Assembly (NCBI GenBank): GCA_016165875.1
Contig: JABBOT010000002.1
Location: forward strand, 36,917,868-36,981,867
Origin: Acanthopleura granulata
Lineage: Eukaryota > Mollusca > Polyplacophora > Chitonida > Chitonidae
Direction of reading: 5' to 3'
DNA: 64,000 nucleotides
Below, in pieces: positions 61,601 to 64,000 of this stretch. A program made the position numbers and the translations under genes. The notes below the pieces were generated by a model. The model saw nothing but the letters and a program-made list of their open reading frames with translations, had not been told where the DNA came from and made no database searches. How positions within the stretch are numbered: position 1 is the stretch's first letter; each line of letters opens with the position of its first letter.

Positions 61601-64000
61601 AATGATCCCTTCAATATCACTGTTTTGTAATATGGCAAATCAATTCAAGATTATCCAGCTGGCCTTAGACAATTTCTATCCTTCCTTTAAGATTTCCAAG
61701 ATACAAGTGCATTCCCCAAGCAGGGCACAGGAAACTTGATTGCCTGGAGTAAACCATAAAAAGTTGAATTACATCCATGTGAGATGTATTGAAGGAAGGC
61801 GAATTAACTGTCCCCCAGAAAACTTCAGCAAAACTGCACAGATACGTGCATCAAGCACTTCTTATCACCAAGGCCTGGAGGACGATGCCAAATTCCCTCT
61901 TCAAGCACAGGATTGAACCCACATCCCATTTGACGTAGTGATTGAAAAGCAAACTTCTTAATCACTCGACCATGGCTCGCTATCCCCTCCTCTCCCTAAC
62001 TGCTTTTTGAGGTGACAAAATTGATGACCAGGGAGCCATACTCAACCTTTGAAAGTCCCGGTCCCGCTTGCACGATGTCCACTTAACGAAACAAGCATGC
62101 ATATACCATGGCCATGTTAAGAGGGATTTATGCCAGCATGCCCTGATACCTTAGTAATAAAAAAAAAATGTCAACTCCACAGAATGAAAGTATTTCCTTT
62201 GATTTTATTGCTAAAATCTCTGTAGACTGACATGTTATGCTGCTGAGCATTGTTGTACAATGCCGACCACTTGATTTGGTATACCATTACAGTACACATG
62301 TCCATACTTTACACCGTCCTCTACGGACTTTCAATAAAACTGGGCCATTTATGCTACTAAAATCACATATGCACCAAACCAACTTTAAGAAAGGAAAACA
62401 AAGTATAATCAACAACTTAATATATCACAATCACAGGAAAACCAACCTCAGAATACAAAGACTTAGGTAAAAAGCACAAATATCTACATTCATAGGGGCT
62501 ATTACTCAGCTGAGTATAAGCGTGCTCAACCGTATATGTTAGGTATTGTCAGCAATTACAATAATGATGGTAAAACTGACATCAACTACTTCATAACAGT
62601 GACATAGCATAACAAGAGTCTGGAATGCCGAACAAACTCAAAAACAACAAATACAAATGCCATTACAAAGTATATGTGCAGGTGGTTTTAGGCTTAACTA
62701 CACTGACAACTTAATAATTAATACATTAGTTTCATCTGATTCATGCTAAGTTTTGCGCTGATGCTGTCACTGGAATGCAAGCTTTGGCGTGAACCTCTAA
62801 CAACACCAAGAAAGAATGTTGCACAGGTAAGGAGGGTTTCACAACAACAGGATTTTTCTGAGTGACAGATGCTGAAGTTACAAGCATGTACAGATGCTAG
62901 TGTTCTGTTGTTCCCCAACAATTAGGGCTCTTCAATCAACCTCACCTACTGGACTATAGGATAAAAAACATAAGAAAAGAAGCTAATGGCTTTAAAAAAA
63001 TATAAAAAAAAAAAAAAGAAAAACAATGAAAACAGCTGTGATCAAAAGACTAACAACGCTATTACACAAGTCAGGGTATTTTTCTTCTGAAGTCTGGTTC
63101 AGCATGCACTAATTCATATTTAGAACAATGTCAAAAGGAATACCAAAGTCAAGTTTAAAAATGTTTGATAAAATGAAAACCATTACCTTCATAAAAGAGA
63201 TTCTTTGCAGTATATATCTAAAATTTTGTCATCCTACCAATACATGAAAAACATCATTCAACTGTTTTCTTCAACCAACCAAAAGCAAACATCACTTATG
63301 GCCGAAGAAAATCATCAAAACAAATCCTTAATAAAAAAAATTTCTTTGAAAATATTAACAAATGTTTACACGACATGATCCTAGCTCCTAGAACACTGTT
63401 GTCAAAGGAGCGTATTTACCTTAGTAACATCTGTTGAAGAGTTTTTCTATGACGACCTAGGTCACTTGATTGTACTTTATTTTCGAAAGCATGGATAAAA
63501 ATGATAGCAATAAATGTGAAAAGCTAAGCAATCAAGAGTCTTGAACTGTGGCTTGATGTAAGCAGGTCAGGCCGGCATTGAACAGACAGCTTGAGGCCTA
63601 GTCTATAGATTGGGGTCAGGACGTGACTAGTGGGACATACAACCTGACCACAACAACGTGGTCCAACAGCTTCACAGCAATAACTAAAATATGAATGTAC
63701 TCGAGTTCAACCAATCACAGACCACTTTAAAAGATCTCTTCATAGTTACAGATATACATATATAAATGGTGCATAAAGCGATAACTGTACAACAATGTGG
63801 AAATTGAGCCCATATGTGAAGGTAAAGAAATCAGGTTTAATATATGATGTCAGTTTTGCTGGCTCTACTATGTCTCGATCCCTCTTGCTCTCTGATTCAG
63901 TCCTCTCACACTGCCACAAACAAATCTACAAGATCAACACCAACGCACCACTGATATGTTACACATACATACTGTATAGGTACACATCTATATTACACAT
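58614..64000. other. Right-hand region without recognised genes
   Basis: Begins with the 3' UTR of the ICME-like gene; its end is not clear. Contains the SINE at 59.76-60.02 kb, a SINE tail remnant near 60.39-60.48 kb, a poly-C tract at 60.72 kb, a plus-strand AATAAA near 61.40 kb, and a tRNA-like fragment on the minus strand near 61.91-61.98 kb (GAGCCATGGTCGAGTGATTA, GTGGGTTCAATC). From about 62.2 kb to the edge there is AT-rich, repeat-poor sequence like a long 3' UTR of a minus-strand gene further right, but no coding exon supports this. Confidence 0.45.
59760..60021 (+). repeat. Full-length SINE downstream of the ICME-like gene
   Basis: Head GGGGGACTCCGTAGTTCAGT, body CCAGCAACCTGCAAATGCTC, tail GTGAAATATTCTTGAGTACG, then GGGTAAAACATCAATCAATC and AAATAAATAAA. 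Target duplication TCTGTTGGATCA / TCTGTTAGATCA (11 of 12). Confidence 0.9.

Noticed and set aside
61905..61985. Possible Leu/Ser tRNA on the minus strand
   Set aside because: A- and B-box-like words are present, but stems do not pair well and there is no clean terminator; treated as a SINE relic.

Overview
The window is animal nuclear DNA from a non-vertebrate. Genes are split into many small exons with short introns, there are canonical splice and poly(A) signals, and minisatellites, fold-back elements and a tRNA-headed SINE family fill the rest. Encoded proteins resemble vertebrate orthologues but are clearly not vertebrate. Gene and SINE style suggest a lophotrochozoan such as a mollusc or brachiopod, but nothing seen fixes the species. 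All exon models were built by hand from splice signals, phase continuity and protein-family similarity.

Layout: (1) 1-4.4 kb, minus strand: 5' coding part of an opsin (TM1-5 plus the third cytoplasmic loop); TM6-7 lie off the left edge. (2) 4.4-15 kb: mostly non-coding, with a minisatellite, a large diverged fold-back, SINE remnants and one unassigned terminal-exon candidate near 9.65-10.2 kb. (3) 15.0-22.3 kb, plus strand: complete six-exon short-prodomain executioner-type caspase. Its fourth intron carries two minisatellites; the second is built from copies of the gene's own catalytic-exon splice acceptor. (4) 28.6-38.0 kb, minus: complete 14-exon inactive rhomboid (iRhom/RHBDF). (5) 41.2-43.2 kb, plus: two-exon 3-methyladenine DNA glycosylase (MPG/AAG). 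(6) 45.5-53.1 kb, minus: complete 14-exon NPRL3, a GATOR1 subunit. (7) 54.7-58.6 kb, plus: six-exon membrane-anchored alpha/beta hydrolase related to isoprenylcysteine methylesterase (ICME/PCME). (8) 58.6-64 kb: no coding exon recognised.

The order and orientation iRhom(-) - MPG(+) - NPRL3(-) is the same as in the human alpha-globin flank (RHBDF1-MPG-NPRL3), where NPRL3 introns hold the globin enhancers. No globin exon is visible here. The block therefore looks like an ancient microsyntenic unit. iRhom/MPG and NPRL3/ICME-like are divergent pairs; caspase/iRhom and MPG/NPRL3 are convergent pairs. The genes do not form one pathway: they cover photoreception, apoptosis, EGFR/TNF ligand trafficking, base excision repair, amino-acid sensing upstream of TORC1, and lipid or protein ester hydrolysis.

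The observations most worth following are the decoy-acceptor array in the caspase, loss of a conserved S1-pocket arginine in that caspase, the conserved synteny, a glutamate at the bovine-113 position of the opsin, and a fold-back element supplying the poly(A) region of MPG.
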